Notes under the pieces: model-generated
Databases searched by the model: none
What the model saw: only the letters and a program-made list of their open reading frames with translations
What the model was told of the DNA's origin: nothing
Assembly: GCF_023634865.1 (NCBI RefSeq)
Contig: NZ_JAMLJN010000001.1
Coordinates: 372,001 to 436,000 of the forward strand
Origin: Flavobacterium fragile
Lineage (GTDB): Bacteria > Bacteroidota > Bacteroidia > Flavobacteriales > Flavobacteriaceae
Reading direction: 5' to 3'
DNA: 64,000 nucleotides
Shown here: positions 7,415 to 18,700 of the stretch, piece after piece
Layout: every line of letters begins with the position of its first letter
How positions within the stretch are numbered: position 1 is the first letter of the stretch
Program-made: the position numbers and the translations under genes

Positions 7415-8602
7415 ATGGCAAAAGAAACCTTTGATCGTTCGAAGCCCCATTTAAATATTGGAACTATCGGACACGTTGACCACGGTAAAACTACATTAAC
7501 TGCTGCTATTACTAAAGTATTAGCTGATGCTGGTTTATCAGAAGCAAAATCATTTGATCAAATTGATAATGCTCCAGAAGAAAAAGAAAGAGGTATTACT
7601 ATTAATACATCTCACGTAGAATATTCTACAGCTAACCGTCACTATGCTCACGTTGACTGTCCAGGTCACGCGGATTACGTTAAGAACATGGTTACTGGTG
7701 CTGCTCAAATGGATGGTGCTATCTTAGTAGTTGCTGCTACAGATGGTCCTATGCCACAAACTAGAGAGCACATCCTTTTAGGTCGTCAAGTAGGTGTGCC
7801 TAGAATGGTTGTATTCATGAACAAAGTGGATATGGTTGATGATGCTGAATTATTAGAATTAGTAGAAATGGAAATCAGAGATTTATTATCTTTCTATCAA
7901 TATGATGGTGATAATGGTCCTGTTATTCAAGGTTCTGCTTTAGGAGCTTTAAATGGTGAGCCAAAATGGGTTGACACAGTTTTAGCTTTAATGGATGCAG
8001 TTGATAACTGGATTGAATTACCTGCTCGTGATGTTGATAAGCCTTTCTTGATGCCAGTTGAAGACGTGTTTACAATTACAGGTCGTGGAACTGTTGCTAC
8101 AGGTCGTATCGAAACTGGTGTTGCTAATACAGGTGATGCTGTTGAAATCATTGGTATGGGAGCTGAAAAATTAACTTCTACTATTACAGGTGTTGAGATG
8201 TTCCGTAAAATCCTTGATAGAGGTGAAGCTGGTGATAACGTAGGTTTATTATTGAGAGGTATCGCTAAAGAAGATATTAAAAGAGGAATGGTTATCATTA
8301 AACCAGGATCTGTTAAGCCACACGCTCACTTCAAAGCTGAGGTGTATATCTTGAAAAAAGAAGAAGGTGGACGTCACACTCCATTCCACAATAACTACCG
8401 TCCACAGTTTTATGTACGTACAACTGACGTAACAGGAACTATTTCTTTACCAGCTGGTGTAGAGATGGTTATGCCAGGTGATAACTTAACAATTGATGTT
8501 CAATTATTAAGTCCTATCGCTTTATCAGTAGGTTTACGTTTCGCTATCCGTGAGGGTGGTAGAACAGTAGGTGCTGGTCAGGTTACTGAAATTTTAGACT
8601 AA
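7415..8602 (+). CDS. tuf: Elongation factor Tu
   Basis: A 395-aa translational GTPase that delivers aminoacyl-tRNA to the ribosome. The P-loop GHVDHGKT is at about residues 19-26, the switch II DCPGH at about 80-84 and NKVD at about 135-138. Domains II and III follow in full, ending in [11 protein letters not shown]. The gene is in the classical tRNA-tuf arrangement and is probably transcribed with the tRNAs from the promoter at 6954. A UUCG-loop terminator follows. Confidence 0.99.
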   Translation: MAKETFDRSKPHLNIGTIGHVDHGKTTLTAAITKVLADAGLSEAKSFDQIDNAPEEKERGITINTSHVEYSTANRHYAHVDCPGHADYVKNMVTGAAQMDGAILVVAATDGPMPQTREHILLGRQVGVPRMVVFMNKVDMVDDAELLELVEMEIRDLLSFYQYDGDNGPVIQGSALGALNGEPKWVDTVLALMDAVDNWIELPARDVDKPFLMPVEDVFTITGRGTVATGRIETGVANTGDAVEIIGMGAEKLTSTITGVEMFRKILDRGEAGDNVGLLLRGIAKEDIKRGMVIIKPGSVKPHAHFKAEVYILKKEEGGRHTPFHNNYRPQFYVRTTDVTGTISLPAGVEMVMPGDNLTIDVQLLSPIALSVGLRFAIREGGRTVGAGQVTEILD

Positions 8603-8623
8603 TTATAAGTCGATAATAAATTT

Positions 8624-8649
8624 AAACCAGCAGTTCGCTGCTGGTTTTT
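8624..8649 (+). terminator. UUCG-tetraloop terminator after tuf
   Basis: AAACCAGCAG (8624-8633), loop TTCG and CTGCTGGTTT (8638-8647), then T. It ends 5 bp before the first base of tRNA-Trp, with no promoter in between. Confidence 0.88.
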
Positions 8650-8654
8650 AACAA

Positions 8655-8726
8655 ACGGGCGTAGTACAAGGGCTAGTATAGTGGTCTCCAAAACCATTGA
8701 TGGGGGTTCGAATCCCTCCGCCCGTG
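8655..8726 (+). tRNA. tRNA-Trp (anticodon CCA)
   Basis: A 72-nt cloverleaf. Acceptor ACGGGCG pairs with CGCCCGT, the anticodon stem GTGGT/ACCAT encloses CTCCAAA, and the T arm is GGGTTCGAATCCC. The gene lies 15 bp before secE, the usual order in bacteria. Confidence 0.96.
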
Positions 8727-8741
8727 CAAATAAAGATTAAA

Positions 8742-8936
8742 ATGACAAAAGTAGTTAATTACATATCAGAAGCATTTCATGAATTGAAAGCAAATGTTAC
8801 TTGGCCTCTTTGGGCAGAAGTTCAGCGTTTGACAATTATTGTTGCTGTATTTTCAGTTATTTTCGCTCTACTAACTTGGGGTGTTGATGAATTATTTGTA
8901 AAAGCACTTGAAGGATTTTTTAATATTTTAAAATAA
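8742..8936 (+). CDS. secE: Preprotein translocase subunit SecE
   Basis: A 64-aa single-span inner-membrane protein that clamps SecY in the SecYEG channel. It has the short flavobacterial form: an amphipathic N-terminal helix with FHELKANVTWPLW, where the VTWP-type motif is the SecE signature, and one transmembrane helix (about residues 32-54). The open frame extends upstream into tRNA-Trp, so the ATG at 8742 is the real start. It is followed by nusG after 10 bp. Confidence 0.95.
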   Translation: MTKVVNYISEAFHELKANVTWPLWAEVQRLTIIVAVFSVIFALLTWGVDELFVKALEGFFNILK

Positions 8937-8946
8937 TACTTACAGT

Positions 8947-9498
8947 ATGGCTGATAATAATGTTAATAAGTGGTATGTAGTAAGAGCTGTAAGTGGTCAA
9001 GAGAATAAAGTAAAAAACTACATTGAGACAGAAGCTTCAAGACTAGGTATGGCTGATTATATATCTCAGGTTCTTGTTCCAACTGAAAAAGTTGTTCAAG
9101 TTAGAGATGGAAAAAAAATTCCCAAAGAAAGAGTTTATTTCCCAGGTTATATAATGATTGAAGCTAATTTAACTGGTGAAATACCGCATATTATTAAATC
9201 AATTCCAGGTGTTATTGGTTTTTTAGGTGAAACAAAAGGGGGAGATGCTGTTCCATTAAGACAATCTGAAGTTAATAGAATGTTAGGAAAAGTTGATGAG
9301 TTATCTATTAAAGTTGATAATTTAGCTATTCCTTATGTAGTAGGTGAAACTGTAAAAGTAGTAGACGGTCCTTTTAATGGTTTCAATGGTACTATTGAGA
9401 AGGTAAATGAAGAAAAGCGTAAACTTGAAGTAATGGTGAAAATTTTTGGTAGAAAGACACCTTTAGAGTTAAGTTTTATGCAAGTTGAAAAAGTATAA
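8947..9498 (+). CDS. nusG: Transcription termination/antitermination factor NusG
   Basis: A 183-aa protein with the NGN domain (KWYVVRAVSGQENKVKNYIE at residues 8-27) and a C-terminal KOW domain (GETVKVVDGPFNGFNGTIEKVN, about residues 132-153). It binds RNA polymerase and couples transcription with translation or Rho. It is the normal partner of secE and the rpl genes in this operon. Confidence 0.98.
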   Translation: MADNNVNKWYVVRAVSGQENKVKNYIETEASRLGMADYISQVLVPTEKVVQVRDGKKIPKERVYFPGYIMIEANLTGEIPHIIKSIPGVIGFLGETKGGDAVPLRQSEVNRMLGKVDELSIKVDNLAIPYVVGETVKVVDGPFNGFNGTIEKVNEEKRKLEVMVKIFGRKTPLELSFMQVEKV

Positions 9499-9519
9499 TT
9501 TTTCGTTACATATATAAAT

Positions 9520-9549
9520 CACATCAATCGCTTCCAATTGGTAGATGTG
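9520..9549 (+). promoter_or_regulatory. Leader hairpin upstream of rplK
   Basis: CACATC (9520-9525) can pair with GATGTG (9544-9549), with optional inner pairing CAAT/ATTG. A T run follows at 9555-9561 just before the rplK start. In many bacteria L1 represses rplKA through a leader site here. Whether this hairpin is such a site or a weak attenuator is open. Confidence 0.4.
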
Positions 9550-9565
9550 CTAAATTTTTTTAAAA

Positions 9566-10003
9566 ATGGCAAAAGAAGTTAGTAAAGTAGTTAAACTACA
9601 AGTTAAGGGAGGTGCTGCGAATCCATCGCCACCGGTTGGACCTGCTTTGGGGGCTGCTGGGGTTAACATCATGGAGTTCTGTAAGCAATTTAATGCGAGA
9701 ACACAAGACAAACCTGGCAAAGTTTTACCAGTACAAATTACTGTGTATAAAGACAAGTCTTTTGACTTTGTTGTTAAAACGCCACCTGCTGCAATTCAGT
9801 TATTAGAAGCAGCAAAATTAAAGTCTGGTTCAGGGCAACCTAACCGTAAAAAAGTAGCAAACGTTACTTGGGATCAAATTAGAACTATTGCTGAAGACAA
9901 GATGGCAGACTTAAATGCTTTTGAAATTGAAAAAGCTATGAGTATGATTGCTGGAACGGCTAGATCTATGGGTATAACAGTAACAGGAAATGCTCCTTTT
10001 TAA
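9566..10003 (+). CDS. rplK: Large ribosomal subunit protein uL11
   Basis: A 145-aa protein of the GTPase-associated centre that binds 23S rRNA. The N-terminal proline-rich switch ([20 protein letters not shown], about residues 18-37) and the C-terminal RNA-binding domain ending with [10 protein letters not shown] are complete. It is translated together with L1, whose gene begins 21 bp downstream. Confidence 0.98.
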   Translation: MAKEVSKVVKLQVKGGAANPSPPVGPALGAAGVNIMEFCKQFNARTQDKPGKVLPVQITVYKDKSFDFVVKTPPAAIQLLEAAKLKSGSGQPNRKKVANVTWDQIRTIAEDKMADLNAFEIEKAMSMIAGTARSMGITVTGNAPF

Positions 10004-10024
10004 TCTCTAAAAAGAAATTAGACA

Positions 10025-10714
10025 ATGGCAAAATTGACAAAAAAGCAAAAAGAGGCTGCAGCAAAAATTGAGAAGAATAAACTTTACTCATTAAGAGATG
10101 CTTCTGCATTAATTAAAGAAGTTGCTTCTGCAAAATTTGATGAGTCTGTTGATATCGCAGTAAAACTTGGTGTAGATCCTAGAAAAGCGAATCAAATGGT
10201 AAGAGGTGTTGTAACATTACCTCATGGAACTGGTAAAGATGTAAGAGTATTAGCATTAGTCACTCCAGATAAAGAAGCTGAAGCTAAAGCTGCTGGTGCA
10301 GACCACGTAGGTTTAGATGATTATTTACAAAAAATTAAAGATGGTTGGACAGATGTTGATGTAATCATCACTATGCCAGCTGTTATGGGTAAATTAGGTC
10401 CATTAGGTCGTATTTTAGGTCCAAGAGGTTTAATGCCTAATCCTAAAACAGGAACAGTAACTATGGATGTTGCTAAAGCAGTGCAAGAAGTGAAAGCTGG
10501 TAAAATTGACTTTAAAGTTGATAAAACTGGTATCGTTCACGCAGGAATAGGTAGAGTATCTTTTGATGCTGACAAAATCTATGACAATGCACATGAAATC
10601 GTTCAAACATTAATCAAATTAAAACCAACTGCAGCAAAAGGTACATATATCAAGTCTATTCATATATCAAGTACTCAGAGTCCTGCTATTGCTTTAGATC
10701 CTAAAGCTGTATAA
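10025..10714 (+). CDS. rplA: Large ribosomal subunit protein uL1
   Basis: A 229-aa protein of the L1 stalk. The family signature [14 protein letters not shown] is at about residues 136-149. Length and both domains are normal. In other bacteria L1 also represses its own operon by binding the leader mRNA, and a candidate leader hairpin precedes rplK. Only 22 bp separate it from rplJ, so there is no room for a long L10 leader as in enterobacteria. Confidence 0.98.
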   Translation: MAKLTKKQKEAAAKIEKNKLYSLRDASALIKEVASAKFDESVDIAVKLGVDPRKANQMVRGVVTLPHGTGKDVRVLALVTPDKEAEAKAAGADHVGLDDYLQKIKDGWTDVDVIITMPAVMGKLGPLGRILGPRGLMPNPKTGTVTMDVAKAVQEVKAGKIDFKVDKTGIVHAGIGRVSFDADKIYDNAHEIVQTLIKLKPTAAKGTYIKSIHISSTQSPAIALDPKAV

Positions 10715-10736
10715 TTGGTAGTTAAAAATTTTTAGT

Positions 10737-11234
10737 ATGACTAGAGAAGAAAAATCAATCGCTATTGAAGATTTAACTGCACAGTTAGCGGATGTGAATG
10801 TTGTTTATTTAGCAGACATTTCAGGACTTGATGCAGATACTACTTCAAACTTAAGAAGAGCTTGTTTTAAAGCTGGTATTAAATTAGAAGTTGTTAAGAA
10901 CACATTGTTAGAAAAGGCAATGGAAGCTTCTGATAACGACTATGGTGATTTAGCATCAGTTCTTAAAGGAAATACTTCTATGTTCATTGCTGATACTGCT
11001 AACGGTCCAGCAAAGATCATCAAAGAATTCCGTAAGAAAGGTGAAAAACCAATCTTTAAAGGAGCTTACATTAATCAAGAAATCTTTATTGGTGATAATT
11101 TATTAGATAGCTTAGTTGCTATTAAATCTAAAGAAGAAGTTATCGCAGAGATTATTGGGTTATTACAATCACCTGCTCAAAGAGTTATTGCAGCTCTTCA
11201 AAATCAACCTAACAAGGAAGAAGCAGCAGAATAA
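10737..11234 (+). CDS. rplJ: Large ribosomal subunit protein uL10
   Basis: A 165-aa protein that anchors the L7/L12 stalk. It begins TREEKSIAIEDLTAQL and contains the SGLDADTTSNLRR segment (about residues 30-42). The C-terminal helix (about 140-160) that binds L7/L12 dimers is present. It is in the standard order rplK-rplA-rplJ-rplL. Confidence 0.97.
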   Translation: MTREEKSIAIEDLTAQLADVNVVYLADISGLDADTTSNLRRACFKAGIKLEVVKNTLLEKAMEASDNDYGDLASVLKGNTSMFIADTANGPAKIIKEFRKKGEKPIFKGAYINQEIFIGDNLLDSLVAIKSKEEVIAEIIGLLQSPAQRVIAALQNQPNKEEAAE

Positions 11235-11289
11235 TACGTTCGCACTTAATAAATTATATTTTTACAAAACATTTTAAAAGATAGAAAAA

Positions 11290-11661
11290 ATGGCAGATTT
11301 GAAACAATTCGCAGAACAATTAGTTAACTTAACAGTTAAAGAAGTTAACGAATTAGCAACAATATTAAAAGATGAGTATGGTATCGAGCCTGCTGCTGCA
11401 GCTGTTGTAGTTGCTGCTGGTGGAGGAGATGCTGCTGCTGCTGCTGAGCAAACTGAATTTACAGTAGTATTAAAAGATGCTGGAGCTTCTAAATTAGGAG
11501 TAGTTAAAGCGGTTAAAGAATTAACTGGTTTAGGTCTTAAAGAAGCTAAAGATTTAGTTGATGCTGCTCCAACAAACGTAAAAGAAGGAGTTTCTAAAGA
11601 TGAGGCTGAAGGTCTTAAGAAAGCTTTAGAAGAAGCAGGAGCTGTAGTTGAGTTAAAATAA
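11290..11661 (+). CDS. rplL: Large ribosomal subunit protein bL12 (L7/L12)
   Basis: A 123-aa stalk protein that recruits translation factors. The N-terminal dimerisation domain ends with an Ala-rich hinge (about residues 36-52, [18 protein letters not shown]), and the globular C-terminal domain holds [21 protein letters not shown] strong hairpin after the stop separates the ribosomal genes from rpoB. Confidence 0.98.
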   Translation: MADLKQFAEQLVNLTVKEVNELATILKDEYGIEPAAAAVVVAAGGGDAAAAAEQTEFTVVLKDAGASKLGVVKAVKELTGLGLKEAKDLVDAAPTNVKEGVSKDEAEGLKKALEEAGAVVELK

Positions 11662-11682
11662 TTTATACTCACAAATAAGCTA

Positions 11683-11719
11683 GGTTTAGGTCTTGAGAAT
11701 GTTCTCAAAGACCTAAACC
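11683..11719 (+). terminator. Strong hairpin between rplL and rpoB, probable attenuator
   Basis: GGTTTAGGTCTTGAGAA pairs with TTCTCAAAGACCTAAACC with one bulged base and a 2-nt apex, followed by TTTT. The position matches the partial terminator known between rplL and rpoB in E. coli, which lowers rpoBC expression relative to the ribosomal genes. Read-through must occur, as I see no good promoter before rpoB. Confidence 0.75.
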
Positions 11720-11906
11720 ATTTTGCGTATATTAAATTATTGTATTTTTTATGCGTTTTAATGTAACCAATAACGAAGAAAAAAAATAGACAATCTTTCC
11801 TGGTTTATTTTTAAAGATGTATCGGTTGCTAAATAAAAAAGGAAGTATTAAAAAGCAGTGTTTTACACAAAAAATTACTTTTTTTAAATCAAAATTTTGT
11901 CCATTG

Positions 11907-14900
11907 ATGATAACAAATCAGACTGAAAGATTAAATTTTGCTTCGACAAAAAACATTCCACAATATCCAGATTTTCTAGATATTCAAGTGAAATCGTTTA
12001 AAGATTTTTTCCAATTGGAAACGAAATCTGACGAAAGAGGCAACGAAGGGCTGTATAATACCTTCATGGAAAATTTTCCAATTACTGATACGAGAAACCA
12101 ATTCGTATTAGAGTTTCTAGATTATTTTATTGATCCACCTAGATACACTATTGAAGAGTGTATTGATAGAGGTTTAACGTATAGTGTGCCTCTTAAAGCT
12201 AGATTAAAATTATATTGTACTGACCCTGAACACGAGGATTTTGAAACAATCGTTCAAGATGTGTATTTAGGAACAATACCATATATGACACCTAGCGGTA
12301 CATTCGTAATCAATGGTGCTGAGCGTGTAGTTGTATCACAATTACACAGATCTCCAGGTGTATTCTTTGGACAGTCTTTCCATGCAAATGGAACTAAATT
12401 ATATTCTGCCAGAATTATTCCTTTTAAAGGTTCTTGGATTGAATTCGCTACCGATATCAACAACGTAATGTACGCGTATATCGATAGAAAGAAAAAATTA
12501 CCTGTAACAACTTTATTTAGAGCAATCGGATTCGAAAGAGATAAAGATATCTTAGAAATTTTTGATTTAGCGGAAGAAATTAAAGTTTCTAAAACTGGTA
12601 TAAAGAAATATGCGGGAAGAAGACTTGCTGCACGTGTATTGAATACATGGCATGAAGACTTCGTGGATGAGGATACTGGTGAAGTGGTTTCTATTGAGCG
12701 TAACGAAATTATCTTAGATCGTGATACGATTCTTGATAAAGATAATATCGAGGAAATAATTGAAGCAGACGTAAAAACAATCCTTTTACATAAAGAGGAT
12801 AACAATGCGGCTGATTACACAATTATTCACAATACGTTACAAAAAGACCCAACAAACTCTGAAAAAGAGGCTGTTGAACACATTTACAGACAATTACGTA
12901 ACGCGGAACCGCCTGATGAGGAAACGGCTCGTGGTATTATAGATAAATTGTTCTTCTCTGACCAACGTTATAACTTAGGTGAAGTAGGTCGTTACAGAAT
13001 GAACAAAAAGTTAAACCTTGATATTCCTATGGAAAAACAAGTTTTAACGAAAGAAGATATTATTACAATCGTTAAATATTTGATCGAATTAATCAACTCT
13101 AAGGCAGAGATTGATGATATCGACCACTTATCAAACCGTCGTGTAAGAACTGTTGGTGAGCAATTATCAGCTCAGTTTGGGGTAGGTTTAGCTCGTATGG
13201 CTAGAACTATTCGTGAAAGAATGAACGTTCGTGATAACGAGGTATTTACACCTATCGATTTGATTAATGCAAAAACATTATCATCGGTAATTAACTCATT
13301 CTTTGGAACAAACCAGTTATCTCAGTTTATGGACCAAACAAATCCATTAGCAGAGATTACACACAAACGTCGTTTATCTGCCCTTGGACCTGGAGGTTTA
13401 TCTAGAGAAAGAGCTGGTTTCGAGGTACGTGACGTTCACTATACGCACTACGGAAGACTATGTCCAATTGAAACTCCTGAGGGACCAAATATTGGACTTA
13501 TTTCATCTTTAGGAGTTTATGCTAAAGTAAACGGAATGGGATTCATCGAAACGCCTTACCGTAAAGTAACGGATGGTGTGGTTGATTTAGAATCTACTCC
13601 AGTTTATTTAAGTGCTGAAGAAGAAGAAGGTAAAATGATTGCACAAGCAAACATTGAAATGGATGCTAAAGGTAAAATTACCGCTACGAATGTTATTGCA
13701 CGTGAAGAAGGAGATTTCCCTGTGGTTGCTCCAACTGCCGTACATTACACTGACGTTGCTCCAAATCAAATTGCTTCGATTTCAGCTTCATTGATTCCTT
13801 TCTTAGAGCATGATGATGCGAACCGTGCGTTGATGGGATCTAACATGATGCGTCAGGCCGTTCCATTATTACGTCCTGAAGCTCCAATCGTAGGTACTGG
13901 TTTAGAAAGACAAGTTGCTTCTGATTCAAGAGTATTAATCAATGCGGAAGGAAACGGAACTGTTGAGTATGTTGATGCTAATATGATTACTATCAAATAC
14001 GACAGAACTGAAGAAGAACGTATGGTAAGCTTTGATTCAGATGAGAAAACATATCAATTAATCAAATATAGAAAAACCAACCAAAGTACTTGTATTAACC
14101 TTAAACCTATCGTAAGAAAAGGGGATAGAGTTGCTAAAGGACAAGTATTATGTGAAGGTTATGCTACTCAAAACGGAGAATTAGCAATCGGAAGAAACTT
14201 AAAAGTGGCGTTCATGCCATGGAAAGGTTATAACTTCGAGGATGCTATCGTAATTTCTGAAAAAGTAGTACGTGATGATATTTTTACATCATTACATATT
14301 GATGATTATACATTAGAAGTTCGTGATACTAAATTAGGTAACGAAGAATTAACTAATGATATTCCAAACGTTTCTGAAGAAGCTACTAAAGATTTAGATG
14401 AAAACGGTATGATTAGAATTGGTGCAGAGGTGAAACCTGGCGACATTCTAATCGGAAAAATTACACCAAAAGGAGAATCAGATCCTACTCCAGAAGAAAA
14501 ACTTTTAAGAGCTATCTTCGGGGATAAAGCAGGTGATGTAAAAGATGCTTCATTAAAAGCTTCTCCATCTTTACATGGTGTAGTTTTAGATAAAAAATTA
14601 TTTGCGAAAGCAGTAAAAGATAAGAGAAAACGTTCTAAAGACAAAGAAGACGTTGATAGATTAGAAACTGAATTCGAAGTTAAGTACAACGACTTGAAAG
14701 ACAAATTAATTGAAAAATTATTTGTTATCATCGATGGTAAAACTTCTCAAGGTGTAATGAACGATTTAGGTGAAGAAGTATTACCAAAAGGTAAAAAATT
14801 CACTAAAAAGATGTTACAAGGTGTAGAAGATTTTGCTCACTTAACTAAAGGTCAGTGGACAACAGATGAGCATACAAATGCAATGGTGAACGACTTAATT

Positions 14901-15719
14901 CACAACTACAAGATCAAATTAAACGATTTACAAGGTTGGTTAAGAAGAGAGAAATTTACTATTACTGTTGGAGATGAATTACCTTCTGGAATTTTAAAAC
15001 TTGCTAAAGTTTACATCGCTAAGAAACGTAAATTAAAAGTAGGGGATAAAATGGCAGGACGTCACGGTAACAAAGGTATTGTTGCTAAAATCGTTCGTCA
15101 TGAAGATATGCCATTCTTAGAAGACGGAACACCAGTAGATATCGTATTGAATCCACTTGGGGTACCATCTCGTATGAACATTGGTCAGATTTATGAAACA
15201 GTTCTTGGTTGGGCTGGTCAAAAATTAGGTAAGAAGTTTGCTACTCCAATTTTTGATGGTGCTACTTTAGATCAAATTAATGCCTTAACAGACGAAGCAG
15301 GTATTCCAAGATTCGGTCATACGTATTTATATGACGGAGGAACTGGAGAGCGTTTCCACCAACCAGCAACAGTAGGAGTTATCTATATGTTGAAATTAGG
15401 TCACATGGTAGACGATAAAATGCACGCTCGTTCTATTGGTCCTTACTCTTTAATTACGCAACAACCATTAGGAGGTAAAGCTCAATTCGGAGGTCAGCGT
15501 TTTGGAGAAATGGAGGTTTGGGCTCTTGAAGCATATGGTGCATCAAGTACGCTAAGAGAAATCTTAACTGTTAAATCGGATGACGTTATTGGTAGAGCTA
15601 AAACTTACGAAGCTATCGTTAAAGGAGAAACTATGCCAGAACCAGGATTACCTGAATCATTCAATGTATTAATGCATGAATTAAAAGGTCTTGGATTAGA
15701 CATCAGATTAGAAGAATAA
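11907..15719 (+). CDS. rpoB: DNA-directed RNA polymerase subunit beta
   Basis: A 1270-aa catalytic subunit of RNA polymerase. The rifampicin region ([31 protein letters not shown]) lies near residues 470-500 and has the rifampicin-sensitive residues of the family. The [12 protein letters not shown] motif near residue 1050 and the C-terminal LRLEE-type end are intact. The open frame reaches back to 11817, but [13 protein letters not shown] at 11907 is the usual flavobacterial N-terminus, so I chose that ATG. Confidence 0.98.
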   Translation: MITNQTERLNFASTKNIPQYPDFLDIQVKSFKDFFQLETKSDERGNEGLYNTFMENFPITDTRNQFVLEFLDYFIDPPRYTIEECIDRGLTYSVPLKARLKLYCTDPEHEDFETIVQDVYLGTIPYMTPSGTFVINGAERVVVSQLHRSPGVFFGQSFHANGTKLYSARIIPFKGSWIEFATDINNVMYAYIDRKKKLPVTTLFRAIGFERDKDILEIFDLAEEIKVSKTGIKKYAGRRLAARVLNTWHEDFVDEDTGEVVSIERNEIILDRDTILDKDNIEEIIEADVKTILLHKEDNNAADYTIIHNTLQKDPTNSEKEAVEHIYRQLRNAEPPDEETARGIIDKLFFSDQRYNLGEVGRYRMNKKLNLDIPMEKQVLTKEDIITIVKYLIELINSKAEIDDIDHLSNRRVRTVGEQLSAQFGVGLARMARTIRERMNVRDNEVFTPIDLINAKTLSSVINSFFGTNQLSQFMDQTNPLAEITHKRRLSALGPGGLSRERAGFEVRDVHYTHYGRLCPIETPEGPNIGLISSLGVYAKVNGMGFIETPYRKVTDGVVDLESTPVYLSAEEEEGKMIAQANIEMDAKGKITATNVIAREEGDFPVVAPTAVHYTDVAPNQIASISASLIPFLEHDDANRALMGSNMMRQAVPLLRPEAPIVGTGLERQVASDSRVLINAEGNGTVEYVDANMITIKYDRTEEERMVSFDSDEKTYQLIKYRKTNQSTCINLKPIVRKGDRVAKGQVLCEGYATQNGELAIGRNLKVAFMPWKGYNFEDAIVISEKVVRDDIFTSLHIDDYTLEVRDTKLGNEELTNDIPNVSEEATKDLDENGMIRIGAEVKPGDILIGKITPKGESDPTPEEKLLRAIFGDKAGDVKDASLKASPSLHGVVLDKKLFAKAVKDKRKRSKDKEDVDRLETEFEVKYNDLKDKLIEKLFVIIDGKTSQGVMNDLGEEVLPKGKKFTKKMLQGVEDFAHLTKGQWTTDEHTNAMVNDLIHNYKIKLNDLQGWLRREKFTITVGDELPSGILKLAKVYIAKKRKLKVGDKMAGRHGNKGIVAKIVRHEDMPFLEDGTPVDIVLNPLGVPSRMNIGQIYETVLGWAGQKLGKKFATPIFDGATLDQINALTDEAGIPRFGHTYLYDGGTGERFHQPATVGVIYMLKLGHMVDDKMHARSIGPYSLITQQPLGGKAQFGGQRFGEMEVWALEAYGASSTLREILTVKSDDVIGRAKTYEAIVKGETMPEPGLPESFNVLMHELKGLGLDIRLEE

Positions 15720-15728
15720 ATTTATCCC

Positions 15729-15750
15729 GGGAGTAGCCAAGGTTACTCCC
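15729..15750 (+). other. Intercistronic hairpin between rpoB and rpoC
   Basis: GGGAGTAG and GTTACTCCC form a stem around a short loop. Only TTTA follows, so it is more likely an RNA-processing or stabilising structure than a full terminator. Confidence 0.5.
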
Positions 15751-15787
15751 TTTACAACGCTTTTCATAAATCGAAAGTATTCATATC

Positions 15788-18700
15788 ATGACAAGATTAA
15801 AAGATAAAAATACCGTTAAAAGATTTAACAAAATCACGATAGGACTTGCTTCTCCAGAATCTATTTTGGCAGAATCAAGAGGTGAGGTTTTAAAACCAGA
15901 AACAATCAACTATCGTACCCACAAACCAGAAAGAGATGGTCTTTTCTGTGAGCGAATTTTCGGTCCAGTTAAAGATTATGAGTGTGCTTGTGGTAAGTAT
16001 AAAAGAATCCGCTACAAAGGAATCGTTTGTGACCGATGTGGTGTTGAAGTAACGGAGAAAAAAGTTCGTAGAGATAGAGTTGGACACATCAATCTTGTTG
16101 TGCCAATCGCTCACATTTGGTATTTCCGTTCGTTACCAAACAAAATCGGATATATTTTAGGATTACCATCTAAGAAATTAGATATGATTATTTACTACGA
16201 AAGATACGTAGTAATTCAAGCAGGTATTGCTAAAAATGCTGATGGCGAATCTTTACAAAAATTAGATTTCCTTACGGAAGAAGAGTATTTAAATATTTTA
16301 GATACACTTCCAATGGAAAATCAATATTTAGATGATAATGATCCAAATAAATTCATCGCTAAAATGGGTGCTGAATGTATTATGGATTTATTAGCTCGTA
16401 CTAATTTAGATGAATTATCATACGAATTACGTCACGCTGCGAATAACGAAACATCTAAACAACGTAAGACAGAAGCCTTAAAACGTTTAAATGTTGTAGA
16501 ATCATTCCGTGAGTCTAACTTAAACAGAGAAAACCGTCCTGAGTGGATGATTTTAAAAGTAATTCCAGTTATTCCACCAGAATTACGTCCGTTAGTACCA
16601 CTTGATGGAGGTCGTTTCGCAACTTCAGATTTAAATGATTTATACAGAAGAGTAATCATCCGTAACAACCGTTTAAAAAGATTAATGGAGATCAAAGCTC
16701 CTGAAGTAATCTTAAGAAACGAAAAACGTATGTTACAAGAATCTGTAGATTCATTATTTGACAATACACGTAAAGCTTCTGCAGTTAAAACAGAATCTAA
16801 CAGACCATTAAAGTCGTTATCAGATTCATTAAAAGGTAAACAAGGACGTTTCCGTCAAAACTTATTAGGTAAACGTGTGGATTATTCTGCTCGTTCGGTA
16901 ATTGTCGTTGGACCAGAAATGAAAATGTACGAGTGTGGTTTACCAAAAGACATGGCGGCTGAACTTTACAAACCATTCGTTATTCGTAAGTTAATCGAAA
17001 GAGGAATTGTAAAAACTGTTAAGTCAGCTAAGAAAATTATCGACAAAAAAGAGCCTGTAGTATGGGATATCCTTGAAAACGTAATTAAAGGTCACCCAGT
17101 ATTACTTAACCGTGCTCCTACATTACACCGTTTAGGTATTCAAGCATTCCAACCTAAATTAATCGAAGGAAAAGCAATTCAGTTACATCCATTGACATGT
17201 ACGGCGTTTAATGCCGATTTCGATGGTGACCAGATGGCGGTTCACTTACCATTAGGACCAGAAGCTATTTTAGAAGCACAATTATTAATGTTGGCTTCTC
17301 ACAATATCTTAAACCCTGCAAATGGTGCGCCTATCACGGTTCCTTCTCAGGACATGGTTCTGGGTCTTTACTATATGACTAAAGAGCGTTTATCAACTCC
17401 TGAGCATAAAATTTTAGGTGAAGGTTTAACTTTCTATTCTGCTGAAGAGGTAAACATCGCTTTAAATGAAGGAAAATTAGAGTTGAATGCTAGAATTAAG
17501 ATTAGAGCAAAAGACTTTAATGAAAACGGTGAATTAGTTTATAAAATTATTCAAACAACTGCTGGTAGAGTATTATTTAACGAAGTAGTACCTGAAGCAG
17601 CTGGATACATCAATGAGGTATTAACTAAGAAATCATTACGTGATATTATTGGTAAAATCTTAGCGGTTACTGACGTTCCTACAACTGCAGCTTTCTTGGA
17701 CAACATGAAGGATATGGGGTATAAGTTCGCATTCCGTGGAGGTTTATCATTCTCATTAGGTGATATTAGAATTCCTGAACAAAAAGAGAAATTAATTGCT
17801 GATGCTCGTGAGCAAGTAGACGCAATTTCGATGAACTATAGCATGGGTCTTATTACAAATAACGAACGTTACAACCAAGTTATTGATATCTGGACTTCAG
17901 CTAATGCTCAATTAACAGAGTTAGCAATGAAAAATATCCGTGAAGATCAACAAGGTTTCAACTCGGTATATATGATGCTTGATTCTGGAGCAAGGGGTTC
18001 TAAAGAGCAGATTCGTCAGTTAACTGGTATGCGTGGCTTGATGGCTAAGCCTAAAAAATCAACTGCTGGTGGTGGTGAAATTATTGAAAACCCAATTTTA
18101 TCGAACTTTAAAGAAGGTCTTTCGATTCTTGAGTACTTTATTTCTACTCACGGTGCTCGTAAAGGTCTTGCGGATACCGCTCTTAAAACAGCCGATGCGG
18201 GTTACTTAACTCGTAGATTGCATGATGTATCTCAAGATGTTATCGTTAATTCAGTAGACTGTGGTACATTAAGAGGTATTGAAGTTTCTGCTTTAAAGAA
18301 AAATGAAGAGATTGTTGAAACTTTAGGTGAAAGAATTTTAGGTCGTGTTGCATTACAAGATGTGATTAATCCTCTTGATTCTGAAATCCTAGTTCATGCT
18401 GGTGAGCAAATTACTGAAGCTATTGTTAAGCAAATCGAAGCTTCTCCAATAGAGAAGGTTGAGGTTCGTTCTCCATTAACATGTGAGGCAACAAAAGGAA
18501 TTTGTGCTAAATGTTACGGTAGAAACTTAGCAACAGGTAAGATGACACAGAAAGGTGAAGCAGTTGGAGTTATTGCAGCGCAATCAATTGGTGAGCCTGG
18601 TACACAATTAACACTTCGTACGTTCCACGTAGGAGGGGTTGCGGGAGGTATCTCTGAAGAGTCTAGTATTGTAACTCGTTTTGCAGGTAGATTAGAAATT

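Noticed and set aside
7927..8298. Minus-strand open frame inside tuf
   Set aside because: Antisense to a strongly conserved gene, no family resemblance.
11274..11708. Long open frame on the minus strand over rplL
   Set aside because: It is antisense to rplL and results from its repetitive Ala/Lys codons. It shows no recognisable protein.
12254..12805. Minus-strand open frames inside rpoB (also 14306-14731) and rpoC (15890-16114, 16432-16764)
   Set aside because: Low-complexity Ser/Ile/Leu-rich translations opposite highly conserved coding sequence; shadows of codon bias.
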